Assembly (NCBI RefSeq): GCF_900460065.1 | Contig: NZ_UAVD01000006.1 | Coordinates: 85,026-149,025, forward strand | Length of the DNA: 64,000 bases | Direction: 5' to 3' | Origin: Streptomyces griseus | Lineage (GTDB): Bacteria; Actinomycetota; Actinomycetes; Streptomycetales; Streptomycetaceae | Shown: piece by piece, positions 16,364 to 25,886 of the stretch | Position numbering within the stretch: position 1 is the first letter of the stretch | Layout of the letters: the number at the start of each line of letters is the position of its first letter | Translations under genes and position numbers: made by a program | The notes under the pieces: generated by a model | The model's input: the letters and a program-made list of their open reading frames with translations, nothing else | The model's database searches: none | What the model was told of the DNA's origin: nothing

Positions 16364-17770
16364 TCAGACTGCCGCGTCCGCCGCTGCGCCGTCGGCCCCC
16401 GCCAGCGCGCCCGCCGGGTCGTCGTCCGCCGGTCCGGCAGGGACCCATCGACCGCGCTCCTTGCGGTAGGGCCACCACCGCCCGTTCCGGTCCAACCGGA
16501 GCTGGAGGTCGGCGCCCGCGACGGTCCAGCGGGCCCGGCCGTTCGCCCGCAGGGCCGGTCGCTCGCCCGCCTCCCACGCCTCGCCGAGCCGGGCGCGGCC
16601 CCGAGCCAGGTCCTCCGGGTCCGGCGTCCACTCCTCATCCAGCACGGCGAGTGCCGCGACCCCGCCGTACCGCCAGGCGCGGACGGCGGCGTCCAGGTCC
16701 GCGGCCGGCCGGCCCGACCTCGCGGCCAGCCGGGCCCCGATACGCGGCTCGGGCCGGGTGTCCGCGGCCAGCCGTACCGCGTCCTGCCGCGGAGTCAGCT
16801 CGACCGGGACCGGCTGTCCTTCGTGCCCCGGGGCCAGTGCGTCCAGCAGCATCCGGTGCGCCCGCACCGCGCTGTCCGCCGCCAGCACCTCCAGCGCCGC
16901 CGGGTCGACCCCGGGCGCGGGGGCGGTCTCCGTGTCCAGCGCGGGCCCGAGTCCCGGTTCGACGGGGACCGGCGGGGGAGCGGGGAGCGGCGGCAGGATC
17001 CCGGCCGCCGCGAACGCTTCGGCGGCCGGGACTCCGTGAACGTTTCGTTCCGCGTCGTCGGCCGCCTCCCGCGCCCCGTCGCCGCCCGCCCTGACCGCAC
17101 GGGCGGCGCTGCGCACCTGGAGCTCGTCCAGCAGCCGCCGCTCCTCGCGCCCCCGCATCAGCAGCAGGACGAACGGGTCCTCGTCCAGCAGCCGCGCCAC
17201 CTGGTAGCAGAGGGCGCCCGAGTGCGGGCAGTGGTCCCAGGCCCCACAGGTGCACTCCGGCTCCAGGTCTCCGATACCGGGCAGCAGTTCGACACCGGCG
17301 CCCGCCGCGTCCTCCACGAGGTGCGGCGGCATCTCCCGGTCCAGCAACGCGGCGATGTGCCCGGCCCGGTCCACGGCCATGTCCAGGAACCGGTCCCAGG
17401 CGCCCGTGCCGAGCTGTTGCAGCAGGACATCGCTGCGGTACGCCGAGCCGTCCCGGTCCCGGACGACTGCTGTGATCCGTCCCGGCCGCACGGAGACCGC
17501 CCCGACCCTGCCCTCCCGGGCCAGCCGCCGGCCCTGCTTGAGCTGTTGGCCGTCCAACGCCGTGTCCTCCAGGGCCTTGAGCCACGCCCGCCCCCACCAG
17601 GAGGTCGCGAAACCCCGGCCCTGCGCGGGCGGGAACGCCGCGAACACGCGCTCCGTCCCGCGCCCGCCGCCCCGCGACGCCTCGTCGTCGCCCCCGTCGA
17701 AGGAGTCCGGGCCGTCCGCCCCGTACCCCGTCCCGTACGCGTGGTCGTCGTCCTCGTAGCCATCGCTCAT
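16364..17770 (-). CDS. SWIM zinc-finger protein
   Basis: 468 residues. An acidic Gly/Asp-rich N-terminus (1-40) precedes the conserved FATSWWGRAWLKALED. The SWIM motif CxC-x5-CxH is present at Cys173, Cys175, Cys181 and His183 (ECTCGAWDHCPH). The C-terminal half is Pro/Ala-rich with a Trp-containing motif (GRWWPYRKERGRW). SWIM domains bind DNA or protein. The gene overlaps the stop of the SNF2 helicase gene (ATGA), a pairing common in Streptomyces and implying that the two proteins work together on DNA or nucleoprotein. The precise role is unknown. Confidence 0.9.
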   Translation of the reverse strand: MSDGYEDDDHAYGTGYGADGPDSFDGGDDEASRGGGRGTERVFAAFPPAQGRGFATSWWGRAWLKALEDTALDGQQLKQGRRLAREGRVGAVSVRPGRITAVVRDRDGSAYRSDVLLQQLGTGAWDRFLDMAVDRAGHIAALLDREMPPHLVEDAAGAGVELLPGIGDLEPECTCGAWDHCPHSGALCYQVARLLDEDPFVLLLMRGREERRLLDELQVRSAARAVRAGGDGAREAADDAERNVHGVPAAEAFAAAGILPPLPAPPPVPVEPGLGPALDTETAPAPGVDPAALEVLAADSAVRAHRMLLDALAPGHEGQPVPVELTPRQDAVRLAADTRPEPRIGARLAARSGRPAADLDAAVRAWRYGGVAALAVLDEEWTPDPEDLARGRARLGEAWEAGERPALRANGRARWTVAGADLQLRLDRNGRWWPYRKERGRWVPAGPADDDPAGALAGADGAAADAAV

Positions 17771-20700
17771 CGTGCGCCCCCTCGCAGCTCGACCAGGTCG
17801 GCCAGTTCCGCGTCGGTCAGTTCGGTCAGTGCCGCCTCGCCCGAGCCGAGCACCGCGTCCGCGAGCCCCTGCTTCCGGGTGAGCATCTCGGCGATCCGGT
17901 CCTCGATCGTGCCTTCGGCGATCAGCCGGTGCACCTGCACCGGCTGTGTCTGGCCGATGCGGTACGCCCGGTCCGTCGCCTGCGCCTCGACCGCCGGATT
18001 CCACCAGCGGTCGAAGTGCACGACATGGCCGGCCCGGGTGAGGTTGAGCCCGGTGCCCGCCGCCTTGAGGGACAGCAGGAACACCGGGGCCTCCCCCGAC
18101 TGGAAGCGGTTCACCATCTCCTCGCGCCGGGCCACGGGCGTACCGCCGTGCAGGAACTGCGTGGCCACCCCGCGCGCGGCCAGGTGTTCCTCCAGCAGCC
18201 GGGCCATCTGTACGTACTGGGTGAAGACCAGCACCGATCCCTGCTCGGCCAGGATCGTGTCCAGGAGTTCGTCCAGCAGCTCGACCTTCCCCGACCGGTC
18301 CGCGATCCGCGGATCTTCCTCCTTGAGGTACTGCGCCGGGTGGTTGCAGATCTGCTTCAGCGCCGTCAGCAGCTTCATCACGAGCCCCCGCCGCTCGAAA
18401 CCGTCGGCGGCGGAGATCTCCGCCAGGGTCTCGCGGACCACCGCCTCGTACAGTCCGGTCTGTTCCCGCGTCAGCGACACGGCCCGGTCGGTCTCGGTCT
18501 TCGGCGGCAGCTCCGGTGCGATCCCCGGATCGGACTTCCGGCGGCGCAGCAGGAACGGCCGCACCAGCGCCGCGAGCCGCTCGGCCGCGCCCGGGTCGTT
18601 GCCGCCCTCGACCGCTGCCGCGTACCGCGTGCGGAAGGCGCCGAGCCGGCCGAGCAGACCGGGTGTCGTCCAGTCCAGGATCGCCCACAGCTCCGACAGG
18701 TTGTTCTCGACGGGTGTGCCCGTGAGCGCGACGCGGGCCCGGGCCCCGATCGTCCGCAGTTGCTTGGCCGTCGCCGAGTGCGGGTTCTTGACGTGCTGCG
18801 CCTCGTCGATGACGACCATGCCCCAGGACGCGGCCGCGAGCCGGGGCGCGTCGAGGCGCATCGTGCCGTACGTCGTCAGGACGAACTCTCCGTCCACCAC
18901 GCCTTCCAGGGAGCGCGACGCGCCGTGGAAACGACGTACGGGGGTGCCCGGCGCGAACCTCTCGATCTCCCGCTGCCAGTTGCCCATCAACGACGTCGGG
19001 CACACCACCAGCGTCGGACCGGCCGCGTCGCGGTCGCTCTGCCGGTGCAGATGGAGGGCGATGAGCGTGATCGTCTTGCCGAGGCCCATGTCGTCGGCGA
19101 GGCAGCCGCCGAGGCCGAGCGACGTCATCGTGTTCAGCCAGTTCAGGCCGCGCAACTGGTAGTCGCGCAAGGTCGCGGTGAGCGCCTCGGGCTGTCCGAT
19201 CGACTGCTGGGAGGCGGATTCCGGGTCGGCCAGCCTCTTCCGCAAGCGCTGGAGCCAGCCGGTCGCCGCCACCTCGACGCGACGGCCGTCCACCTCCGTC
19301 GAACCGGTCAGCACCGCGCCCAGAGCATCGATCGGGGTGACCTTGCGGTCCTGGGTGTCCCGGGCGCGGCGCGCCTCCTCGGGATCGATGAGCACCCACT
19401 GGTCGCGCAGTCGCACGATGGGCCGCGTGGACTCGGCGAGCCGGTCCAGCTCCTCACGGGTCAGCTTCCGGTCGCCGAGGGCGAACCGCCAGTCGAACGA
19501 CAGCAGCGCGTCGGCGGAGAGGAACGAGGGGACGTCCGCGGCGGTGCGCTTCCGCGCCCCCGCCCCCGGCACGAGGCCCTCCGGGCCCATGGAGTCGCGG
19601 CCCGTGACGTCCTGGTCGTCCGGGCCGATCACGGCGCGCGCGGTGAGCTTCCTGACCAGTTCCTTGGGCCAGTGCACCGGTACTCCGGCGGCGGCGAGCG
19701 CACGCGAGGCGGACCCCAGCAACTCGGCGATCTCCTCGTCGGCCGGTTCCACCGAGTCCGGTACCGCGGCGGAGAGCAACGGTGCCAGCGGCGGCCAGGC
19801 GCGGGCGGCCCGGCGCAGGGTCAGGAGGGCGTCCATCCGGGCCCGTGGCCCGAACGCGGCGGCGGCCCGCGAGTCGCCCGCCCACACCTCGGCCGCGTCG
19901 GCGACGAGGGAGGGGTCGCTGACACTGTGCATCTGCAGCACGGCCCGGAACGACGGCCTGGCCACGTCCGGACCGGACCACGGCTCCACCGCTCCCGGAG
20001 TGGCCTCCGAGTCCGTCGCTGTGCCGTTCGGGCCCGAGGTCACGCCCGCGACCTCGATACGCAACGAGAGCCGTACGCCCGCGTCGTGACCGGCCGCCAC
20101 ATCGGCCGCCCAGGCGCGCCCCCCGGGCAGATGCTGCGGCTGCTGGGAGGTGAACGCGGGGCCGGCCGCGGCGAATCCGGCGGCGGGCGTACGCGGCATC
20201 GCGTCGGCCACGGCGTCGAGGAACGCGCGCAGCAGGTGCTCCGGTTCGGGCAGCAGCGTCTCGCCGTCGGTGCCGCTCGTGGTCCGCGCCTCCCCGGCTC
20301 CCCCCGGCCCGGCATCCTCGTCCGGAACGGGTGTCGCGTGGGCGGTCGGCGGCATCGACGCGGCCAGTTCCCGGACCCGTTCGAGGTCCTCGGCGCTCAA
20401 CGGCCCGATCCGCCAGGCGTCGTGGTCGCCACTGCTCAGCCCCGGCAGCAGGAGGCCACGAGCGACGAACTGGAGAGCGAGGAGCGCGGCGGCGCCCCAG
20501 AAGGCGGTGGCGGGCGAGGCGCCCGCGACGGCGCGTGCCCGGGTCAGGACCGGCAGCGCGTCCCGCACGGGCAGGTGCCGCGCCGTCACCGTACGGGGAC
20601 GCAGGTCGCCCTCCACGACGGTCAGCTCCGACAGGGTCCCGGAGAGGTCGGAAGGAGTGGTGGTGCCGCCGTCCGGATTCCAGAACGCGATGCTGCCGGT

Positions 20701-20886
20701 ACGGGCCGGGTCCGCGGGGACGAAGACCGCGCAGCAGCGGGCCAGTTCGGCGATCTCGGAGGGCGTTGCCGCAGGGTGCCTGTGCACAGCGATGTCAGGT
20801 TCCTCAAATTTGACTAGTGGGCGGAGTCGCCGAGGGTACTCCATTTCAAGCGACGGCACGCCTGGGGGATAGGTGGCGTGCGTCAC
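17767..20886 (-). CDS. SNF2/Rad54-family DEAD-like helicase
   Basis: 1039 residues from GTG 20886, which has AAAGGAG five bases upstream. The N-terminal ~570 residues are the SNF2-associated region of bacterial enzymes. The ATPase core holds Walker A DDMGLGKTITL (near residue 600), DEAQ box VVIDEAQHVKNPHS (near 691), LTGTPVENNLSELW, FTQYVQMARLL and the motif VI region ATDRAYRIGQTQPV (near 970). It should translocate on double-stranded DNA using ATP. The gene is translationally coupled to the SWIM protein gene downstream and divergent from the desaturase gene. Confidence 0.95.
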   Translation of the reverse strand: MTHATYPPGVPSLEMEYPRRLRPLVKFEEPDIAVHRHPAATPSEIAELARCCAVFVPADPARTGSIAFWNPDGGTTTPSDLSGTLSELTVVEGDLRPRTVTARHLPVRDALPVLTRARAVAGASPATAFWGAAALLALQFVARGLLLPGLSSGDHDAWRIGPLSAEDLERVRELAASMPPTAHATPVPDEDAGPGGAGEARTTSGTDGETLLPEPEHLLRAFLDAVADAMPRTPAAGFAAAGPAFTSQQPQHLPGGRAWAADVAAGHDAGVRLSLRIEVAGVTSGPNGTATDSEATPGAVEPWSGPDVARPSFRAVLQMHSVSDPSLVADAAEVWAGDSRAAAAFGPRARMDALLTLRRAARAWPPLAPLLSAAVPDSVEPADEEIAELLGSASRALAAAGVPVHWPKELVRKLTARAVIGPDDQDVTGRDSMGPEGLVPGAGARKRTAADVPSFLSADALLSFDWRFALGDRKLTREELDRLAESTRPIVRLRDQWVLIDPEEARRARDTQDRKVTPIDALGAVLTGSTEVDGRRVEVAATGWLQRLRKRLADPESASQQSIGQPEALTATLRDYQLRGLNWLNTMTSLGLGGCLADDMGLGKTITLIALHLHRQSDRDAAGPTLVVCPTSLMGNWQREIERFAPGTPVRRFHGASRSLEGVVDGEFVLTTYGTMRLDAPRLAAASWGMVVIDEAQHVKNPHSATAKQLRTIGARARVALTGTPVENNLSELWAILDWTTPGLLGRLGAFRTRYAAAVEGGNDPGAAERLAALVRPFLLRRRKSDPGIAPELPPKTETDRAVSLTREQTGLYEAVVRETLAEISAADGFERRGLVMKLLTALKQICNHPAQYLKEEDPRIADRSGKVELLDELLDTILAEQGSVLVFTQYVQMARLLEEHLAARGVATQFLHGGTPVARREEMVNRFQSGEAPVFLLSLKAAGTGLNLTRAGHVVHFDRWWNPAVEAQATDRAYRIGQTQPVQVHRLIAEGTIEDRIAEMLTRKQGLADAVLGSGEAALTELTDAELADLVELRGGAR

Positions 20887-21044
20887 TTCTTCTCCTTTCC
20901 TGCCTCCGGTGGTGCAGCCAGCCCCACCACCGGGCACGGGGGTCTGCCCCAGGGGGACCGGGGTGGTGGCGCCATGGCTCCCGCCGGCCCCCGGACCGTA
21001 CGTTCCATGAGGTCAGCGCACATGTTCCAGAAACCGGAGACGCC

Positions 21045-22193
21045 ATGCCCCAGGCGACAGCCACTGTTGCGGACCCCGCCGGCGAAGACGGCCCGGAGCG
21101 TCCGGCCGACGTTCCCGGGGCGGTCGCCGGAAGCGACTTCGCGCCGCTGCTGCGCACCGTGCGGGAACAGGGACTGCTGGAGCGCCGCACGGACCGGTAT
21201 GTGCTCGGCATCGCCACCAATCTGGCCGCCCTGGCCGCGGTGATCACCGGATTCGTCCTGCTGGGCGACACTTGGTGGAGCCTGCTCCTCACCTTCCCGC
21301 TGGCGGTGTTCTGGACCCGTACGGCCTTCGTCGCCCATGACGCGGGGCACGCCCAGATATCCGGCGACCGCAGGACGAGCAGGCTGATCGGTCTCGTCCA
21401 CGCCAATCTGCTCCTCGGTATGAACGAGTCGTGGTGGAACGACAAGCACGTACGCCACCACGCCAACCCGAACCACATCGACAAGGACCCCGATGTCGGT
21501 GTCGGCGCCCTGGTCTGGACCCAGAAGCAGGCGGCGCAGCGCGAGGGGTTCGCCCGCCGGCTCACCAGGAACCAGGCCCGGCTGTTCTTCCCGATGCTCC
21601 TTCTCGAAGGCATCGCCCTGAAGATCTACGGATTCCAGTTCCTGCGCCGCCAGCCCCTCCGGGAGCGGGCCGTCTCGGGGCTGCTGCTGACCGCCCACTT
21701 CGCCCTCGGCGCGACGCTGCTGCTCAGCACGGTGTCCCCGGGCAAGGCGATCGTCTTCGCCCTGGTGCTGCACGCGCTGTTCGGCCTCCACCTGGGATTG
21801 GCCTTCGCACCGAACCACAAGGGGATGGAGATGCCCGACCCCGACGGCGAGCGCTGGGGCCACCTCCAGCGACAGGTCCTGACCTCGCGGAACGTACGCG
21901 GCGGCGTCGTGACCGACTGGTTCCTCGGGGGGCTGAACTACCAGATCGAGCACCACCTCTTCCCGAGCATGCCCCGTCCCAACCTGCGCCTCGCCCAGCC
22001 CCTCGTCAAGGCGTACTGCGCAGGTATCGGCATGCCGTACGCGGAGACCGGCCTGATCGAGTCCTACCGGCAGGCGTTGTCGCACATGCACGAGGTCGGC
22101 GAACCGCTGCGCCGGCGCGGCCGACGGGGAACGCGAGGACGCGCGGAAGCGTTCACACGACAGGAGCGGCGCCGGCCGCGAAGGAGGCGATGA
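21045..22193 (+). CDS. Membrane fatty-acid desaturase (acyl-CoA/acyl-lipid type)
   Basis: 382 residues from ATG 21045, with GGAG five bases upstream. The three histidine boxes that hold the di-iron centre are visible: HDAGH, the HVRHHANPNH region and QIEHHLFP. Hydrophobic pairs (GIATNLAALAAVITGFVLL; LLLTAHFALGATLLL; ALVLHALFGLHLGLAF) place it in the membrane. The family inserts double bonds into acyl chains using oxygen and an electron donor, affecting membrane fluidity. The C-terminus is very Arg-rich. A 60-residue membrane protein gene overlaps its stop region. Confidence 0.92.
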   Translation: MPQATATVADPAGEDGPERPADVPGAVAGSDFAPLLRTVREQGLLERRTDRYVLGIATNLAALAAVITGFVLLGDTWWSLLLTFPLAVFWTRTAFVAHDAGHAQISGDRRTSRLIGLVHANLLLGMNESWWNDKHVRHHANPNHIDKDPDVGVGALVWTQKQAAQREGFARRLTRNQARLFFPMLLLEGIALKIYGFQFLRRQPLRERAVSGLLLTAHFALGATLLLSTVSPGKAIVFALVLHALFGLHLGLAFAPNHKGMEMPDPDGERWGHLQRQVLTSRNVRGGVVTDWFLGGLNYQIEHHLFPSMPRPNLRLAQPLVKAYCAGIGMPYAETGLIESYRQALSHMHEVGEPLRRRGRRGTRGRAEAFTRQERRRPRRRR

Positions 22194-22195
22194 CC

Positions 22196-22378
22196 ATGTC
22201 GAATGGTGCGAAGGTAGCTGTCGGGGGAGTGCTCGCGGCAGCCGTCCTGTGGCCCCTGATCGGATTCTGGTGGGCGCTGCTGGTCGTGATCGGCGTTCCC
22301 GTGGCGGGCTATCTGCTGCTGGACCCGTCCCAGCGGCGCAGACTCCGCAGGATCAACCGCAAGCAGATCGGCCGCTGA
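22196..22378 (+). CDS. 60-residue membrane protein coupled to the desaturase gene
   Basis: The peptide is almost entirely one hydrophobic hairpin (GGVLAAAVLWPLIGFWWALLVVIGVPVAGYLLL) followed by a highly basic tail (RRRLRRINRKQIGR). AAGGAGG stands eight bases before ATG 22196; an ATG at 22190 overlaps the desaturase stop as ATGA but is too close to that ribosome site. The position suggests a helper or regulator of the desaturase, or an unrelated small membrane protein. I do not recognise a named family. Confidence 0.75.
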   Translation: MSNGAKVAVGGVLAAAVLWPLIGFWWALLVVIGVPVAGYLLLDPSQRRRLRRINRKQIGR

Positions 22379-22408
22379 GCCCGGATCGCCTTGGGCTCGA
22401 CGGGGATG

Positions 22409-23293
22409 TCACGCGGGGCGGGCGGCCAAGCCGTCGAGGGCCGCGAGCAGCCCGGGCAGCGCGGCGCCGCGCCTGACGGGAATGACCGTGCCCGGCTCCT
22501 CGTCCAGCAGGAAGAGGGCGATGTCGTCGGTCCGGGCCACCATCGACCACCCCGGGCCGTCGACGCGCAGCGTCCGTGCGTCGGCCGAGGCGTACGAGGA
22601 ACGGATCCGCCCGGCCGGCGGCGGCTCCTTGGTATAGGCGGTCGCCTCCGACAGGGCCCTGCGGACACCGGGGTGCCGGGGAGCTGAGAAGGGCTCGCCG
22701 TCCCGCTCGCTTCCGGCATCGCCCGACTGCTCGCCCCCGGCTCCGCTCCCCGGCTCTCCCTCGGCGCCCGGCCGTGAGCCCTCCACCCCGTCGAGCTGCT
22801 CGCGCCACATCGACCACTGCGCTGCGATCTCGTCCGCCCCGAGCCTTCGCTGCGCCGGGCCCCAGGCCTCCGCGTCGGGCGGGGCCAGGGGTGCCGGGCC
22901 GTCCCCGTCCACAGCCGGATCGTGCGGATCCGGCACACCGGGCGCGGAGACGGCGAGGTCCATCGGCCAGCCCGGCAGCGCGCACACCATGGAGCGTTCG
23001 TCGGGGGAGAGGTCGTGCTCCATGCCGCAGTCCCAGGCGGCGATGGCGACGGCCACCTGGGAGGCGTCCTCGACGACCACGGTCCACCGGGCTCCGTCGC
23101 CGTCCTGCCCGAGGACGAGCCCGTAACCCTCCTCGTACGGTTCGAGCGCGAGCGCGCCGCACGCCGCCACGTAGTCGTCCCCCAGCACGCTGGGGAACCG
23201 CGCCGGGGTCAGCATCATCGCGGTCAGCACCAGCAGCGCGTCGTCGGCGACATCACTGTCCACGCCTGCCACGGTGTTCTCCTCGTCGCTCAT
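22409..23293 (-). CDS. Conserved-looking hypothetical protein
   Basis: 294 residues, start ATG 23293 with GAGGAGG upstream. It is acidic with a folded N-terminal part (DDALLVLTAMMLTPARFPSVLGDDYVAACGALALEPYEEGYGLVLGQD), a low-complexity Gly/Glu/Ser middle (150-200) and a folded C-terminal part (VDGPGWSMVARTDDIALFLLDEEPG). There are no signal peptide, membrane helices or catalytic motifs that I can name. Codon use is normal for the region. Function unknown. Confidence 0.75.
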   Translation of the reverse strand: MSDEENTVAGVDSDVADDALLVLTAMMLTPARFPSVLGDDYVAACGALALEPYEEGYGLVLGQDGDGARWTVVVEDASQVAVAIAAWDCGMEHDLSPDERSMVCALPGWPMDLAVSAPGVPDPHDPAVDGDGPAPLAPPDAEAWGPAQRRLGADEIAAQWSMWREQLDGVEGSRPGAEGEPGSGAGGEQSGDAGSERDGEPFSAPRHPGVRRALSEATAYTKEPPPAGRIRSSYASADARTLRVDGPGWSMVARTDDIALFLLDEEPGTVIPVRRGAALPGLLAALDGLAARPA

Positions 23294-23495
23294 CGCCCGC
23301 CTCCTCATCGCCCGGTCCGGCGTCCCCGCATCCGTCGGCGCACCCTAACTACTCGGTAACCTCCGCGTCGAGGCCCCGGCGAACAGGAACGAACCGGAGC
23401 CGCGCCCATCCCGCTCACCTACGGGAAGGCCGAAGGGCAGGGCCCGGGGGAGGCTGCCGCGTAAGGTTGGACCACCGGCCGAACGAGGGGGCAGC

Positions 23496-24386
23496 GTGGT
23501 GAAGCGGTACGACCGGCTGAAGGAGATTCAGCGACTCGACCCCGAGCGGGACTTCCTGGAGATCTACCGCCTCACCGTCACCCACGAATTCCCCTGGGAC
23601 GTCACCCGCGCCCTCGAACTGGCCCTCTACCGCACCTATGCCGTGCCCAGCATCGGCCGACTCCTCGACGAGACAGCGGAGTTGACGGAGCGCTCCCAGA
23701 AGCGCTACGACGACACCGCTCTGCTGCTCGACACCGTCGTGGAGCACGGTTTCGACACCGACGACGGCCGCACCGCCGTCCGCCGCATCAACCGGATGCA
23801 CCGCAGCTACGACATCAGCAACGACGACATGCGCTATGTCCTGTGCACGTTCGTCGTCACCCCGAAGCGCTGGCTGGACCGCTTCGGCTGGCGGCGGCTG
23901 TGCTGCCACGAGAGGGCCGCCTTCGCCGCCTACTACCGCACGCTCGGCGCGCATATGGGGATCAGGGAGGTTCCGGAGACCTACGAGGACTTCGAGCGCG
24001 CCCTCGACGCCTACGAGCACGAGCATTTCGGGTGGGACGAAGGAGCCCGCCGGGTGGCCGACGCGACCCTGGCCCTGATGGCGTCCTGGTATCCGGCGCC
24101 CCTCGCCCCGCTGGTGCGGGGGGCCAGCCTCGCGCTCCTGGACGACTCGTTGCTCGGGGCGTTCCGCTACCCCCGCCCGGGTCCGGTGGCCCGCGGGGTG
24201 ACCAGGGGCGCGCTCCGGCTCCGGGCCCGAGCCGTCCGGCTCCTGCCGCCCCGGAGGACCCCCCACTACGCGCGCCAGAACCCCGAGATCAAGGGCTATC
24301 CGAACGGGTACGAGATCGCCGAGCTCGGTACGTTCCCCACGCCGGGCGTCCGTGGCTGCCCGGTTCCCGGCCACCGTCGGCCGTAG
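23496..24386 (+). CDS. Oxygenase MpaB-family protein (DUF2236)
   Basis: 296 residues from GTG 23496 behind a GAGGGGG ribosome site. The family fingerprint is RRINRMHRSYDISNDDMRYVLCTFVVTPKRWLDRFGWR (in parts), near residues 90-130, followed by CCHERAAFAAYYRTLGAHMGI. This is the region that in latex-clearing protein relatives surrounds a heme iron. MpaB-like proteins are proposed heme oxygenases acting on hydrophobic substrates; the actual substrate here is unknown. The gene stands alone and is followed by a strong hairpin. Confidence 0.82.
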   Translation: MVKRYDRLKEIQRLDPERDFLEIYRLTVTHEFPWDVTRALELALYRTYAVPSIGRLLDETAELTERSQKRYDDTALLLDTVVEHGFDTDDGRTAVRRINRMHRSYDISNDDMRYVLCTFVVTPKRWLDRFGWRRLCCHERAAFAAYYRTLGAHMGIREVPETYEDFERALDAYEHEHFGWDEGARRVADATLALMASWYPAPLAPLVRGASLALLDDSLLGAFRYPRPGPVARGVTRGALRLRARAVRLLPPRRTPHYARQNPEIKGYPNGYEIAELGTFPTPGVRGCPVPGHRRP

Positions 24387-24412
24387 CGGTCAGCCGCCGA
24401 GTGACGCGACGT

Positions 24413-24438
24413 GCCCCGCTCCGGATCAGGAGCGGGGC
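24413..24438. terminator. Bidirectional terminator hairpin
   Basis: GCCCCGCTCC at 24413-24422 pairs perfectly with 24429-24438 around a six-base loop, between two converging genes. Confidence 0.8.
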
Positions 24439-24500
24439 CGCCACGGCAGCCCCCGGCCTCGACGTGTCCGTACGGTGATGGGTCCGGCCGTGCCCCCGGC

Positions 24501-25103
24501 TCAGGCCTGCCTGACCGCCAGGGCGAGGAAGCGGTCGTCCTCGTCCGTGTAGGACTCCAGCCGCCACCCCGCACCCGCCAGCAGCACGCGCAGCCTCGGC
24601 TCGGCCCGCAGGTCGTCCTCGGTGACGGTCCGCCCCTGGCGTGCGGCGAGCGCGGCCCGGCCGATCGGGTGGAACAACGCCAGGACCCCGCCCGGCCGGA
24701 CCACACGGGCGAGTTCCGCGGCATCGGCCTCGGGGCTGGCCAGATGAGAGATCAGCCCCGCTCCGAACACCGCGTCCAGGGCTCCGTCACGCAGCGGCAG
24801 CCGTGCGACGTCGGCCCGGACGAGTGTCCCGCTGCCCCCTCGCCCGGCCCGCACCGCCGCCTCCAGCATGGCCGGGGTCAGGTCGACGCCCAGCACGGTT
24901 CCCTCCGGACCGACTGCGGCCCGCAGCGCCGGCAGCGCGCGTCCCGTTCCGCAGCCCGCGTCGAGCACGGCATCGCCGGGACGCAGCCCGAGCAGTCCGG
25001 CCGCGGTGGCGTAGGCGGGGCCGTCGTCGGGGAACCGGCTGTCCCAGCCGGCCGCACGCGGAGTGAAGAAGTCCAGGACGTGATGGGTGTGGTCGTCGGC
25101 CAT
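24501..25103 (-). CDS. Class I SAM-dependent methyltransferase
   Basis: 200 residues. The SAM-binding motif AVLDAGCGTGRALPALRAAVG is near residues 46-66, with VLGVDLTPAMLEAA after it and the later motifs ARVVRPGGVLALFHPI. The layout fits the UbiE/BioC-like small methyltransferases, for which a substrate cannot be predicted. The start ATG has no ribosome site but has GATCAT six bases upstream, suggesting a leaderless transcript. Confidence 0.88.
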   Translation of the reverse strand: MADDHTHHVLDFFTPRAAGWDSRFPDDGPAYATAAGLLGLRPGDAVLDAGCGTGRALPALRAAVGPEGTVLGVDLTPAMLEAAVRAGRGGSGTLVRADVARLPLRDGALDAVFGAGLISHLASPEADAAELARVVRPGGVLALFHPIGRAALAARQGRTVTEDDLRAEPRLRVLLAGAGWRLESYTDEDDRFLALAVRQA

Positions 25104-25161
25104 GGGGACATGATCGCGCGACCGGAGTGGGGCCCGCCACCAACGGCCCCGATCCGTCGGC

Positions 25162-25737
25162 TCAGACGTTGACGCCGTAGTCCGAGGCGATGCCCGCCAG
25201 CCCGGAGGCGTAACCCTGGCCGACGGCCCGGAACTTCCACTCGGCGCCGTGCCGGTACAGCTCGCCGAAGACCATCGCGGTCTCGGTGGAGGCGTCCTCG
25301 CTCAGGTCGTACCGGGCGAGCTCGACGCCGTTGGCCCGGTTCACCACGCGGATGAACGCGTTGCGCACCTGACCGAAGCTCTGGCCCCGGCTCTGGGCGT
25401 CGTGGATGGACACGGGGAACACGATCTTCGCGATCTCGGCGGGGACCGACGCCAGGTCGACCTCGACCGACTCGTCGTCTCCCTCGCCCTCACCCGTCAG
25501 GTTGTCACCGGTGTGGCGGACGGAACCGTCGGGGCTGTTGAGGTTGTTGTAGAAGACGAAGTGGGCGTCGGAGAGGACCTTGCCCGCCTCGGAGCACAGC
25601 AGCGCGCTGGCGTCCAGGTCGTGATCGGCTCCGGTCGTGGTCCGTACGTCCCAGCCGAGCCCGACCGTCACGGCGGTCAGGCCGGGGGCCTCCTTCGACA
25701 GGGAGACGTTGCCGCCCTTGGCCAGGGTCACACCCAT
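25162..25737 (-). CDS. TerD-family stress protein
   Basis: 191 residues, the standard TerD length. It starts [20 protein letters not shown] and has [22 protein letters not shown], the [19 protein letters not shown] segment and the acidic [18 protein letters not shown] calcium-binding region, followed by the [21 protein letters not shown] end. TerD proteins bind calcium and are linked to tellurite, phage and differentiation phenotypes in Streptomyces; many paralogues per genome are usual. AGGAGGA lies upstream. No other ter genes are next to it. Confidence 0.96.
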   Translation of the reverse strand: MGVTLAKGGNVSLSKEAPGLTAVTVGLGWDVRTTTGADHDLDASALLCSEAGKVLSDAHFVFYNNLNSPDGSVRHTGDNLTGEGEGDDESVEVDLASVPAEIAKIVFPVSIHDAQSRGQSFGQVRNAFIRVVNRANGVELARYDLSEDASTETAMVFGELYRHGAEWKFRAVGQGYASGLAGIASDYGVNV

Positions 25738-25886
25738 GAATTTTCCTCCTGTGTTCCGTCGGTCCGCGTGTGCGGTCGGGGCCCCGCGGCGTCAGCGCGT
25801 GGGGTCCGGTGATCGGTGCTGCTCTGTTGTCACTCCGGTGGCCGCTGCCCGGACAGACGCTCAGCGCGCCACACCGGGTTCCGGGA

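Noticed and set aside
16061..20817. Long plus-strand open frames (about 1030 and 960 residues) opposite the SWIM/SNF2 genes
   Set aside because: They are compositional shadows of the helicase operon: low-complexity Arg/Pro/Gly sequence, no ribosome sites, no family features.
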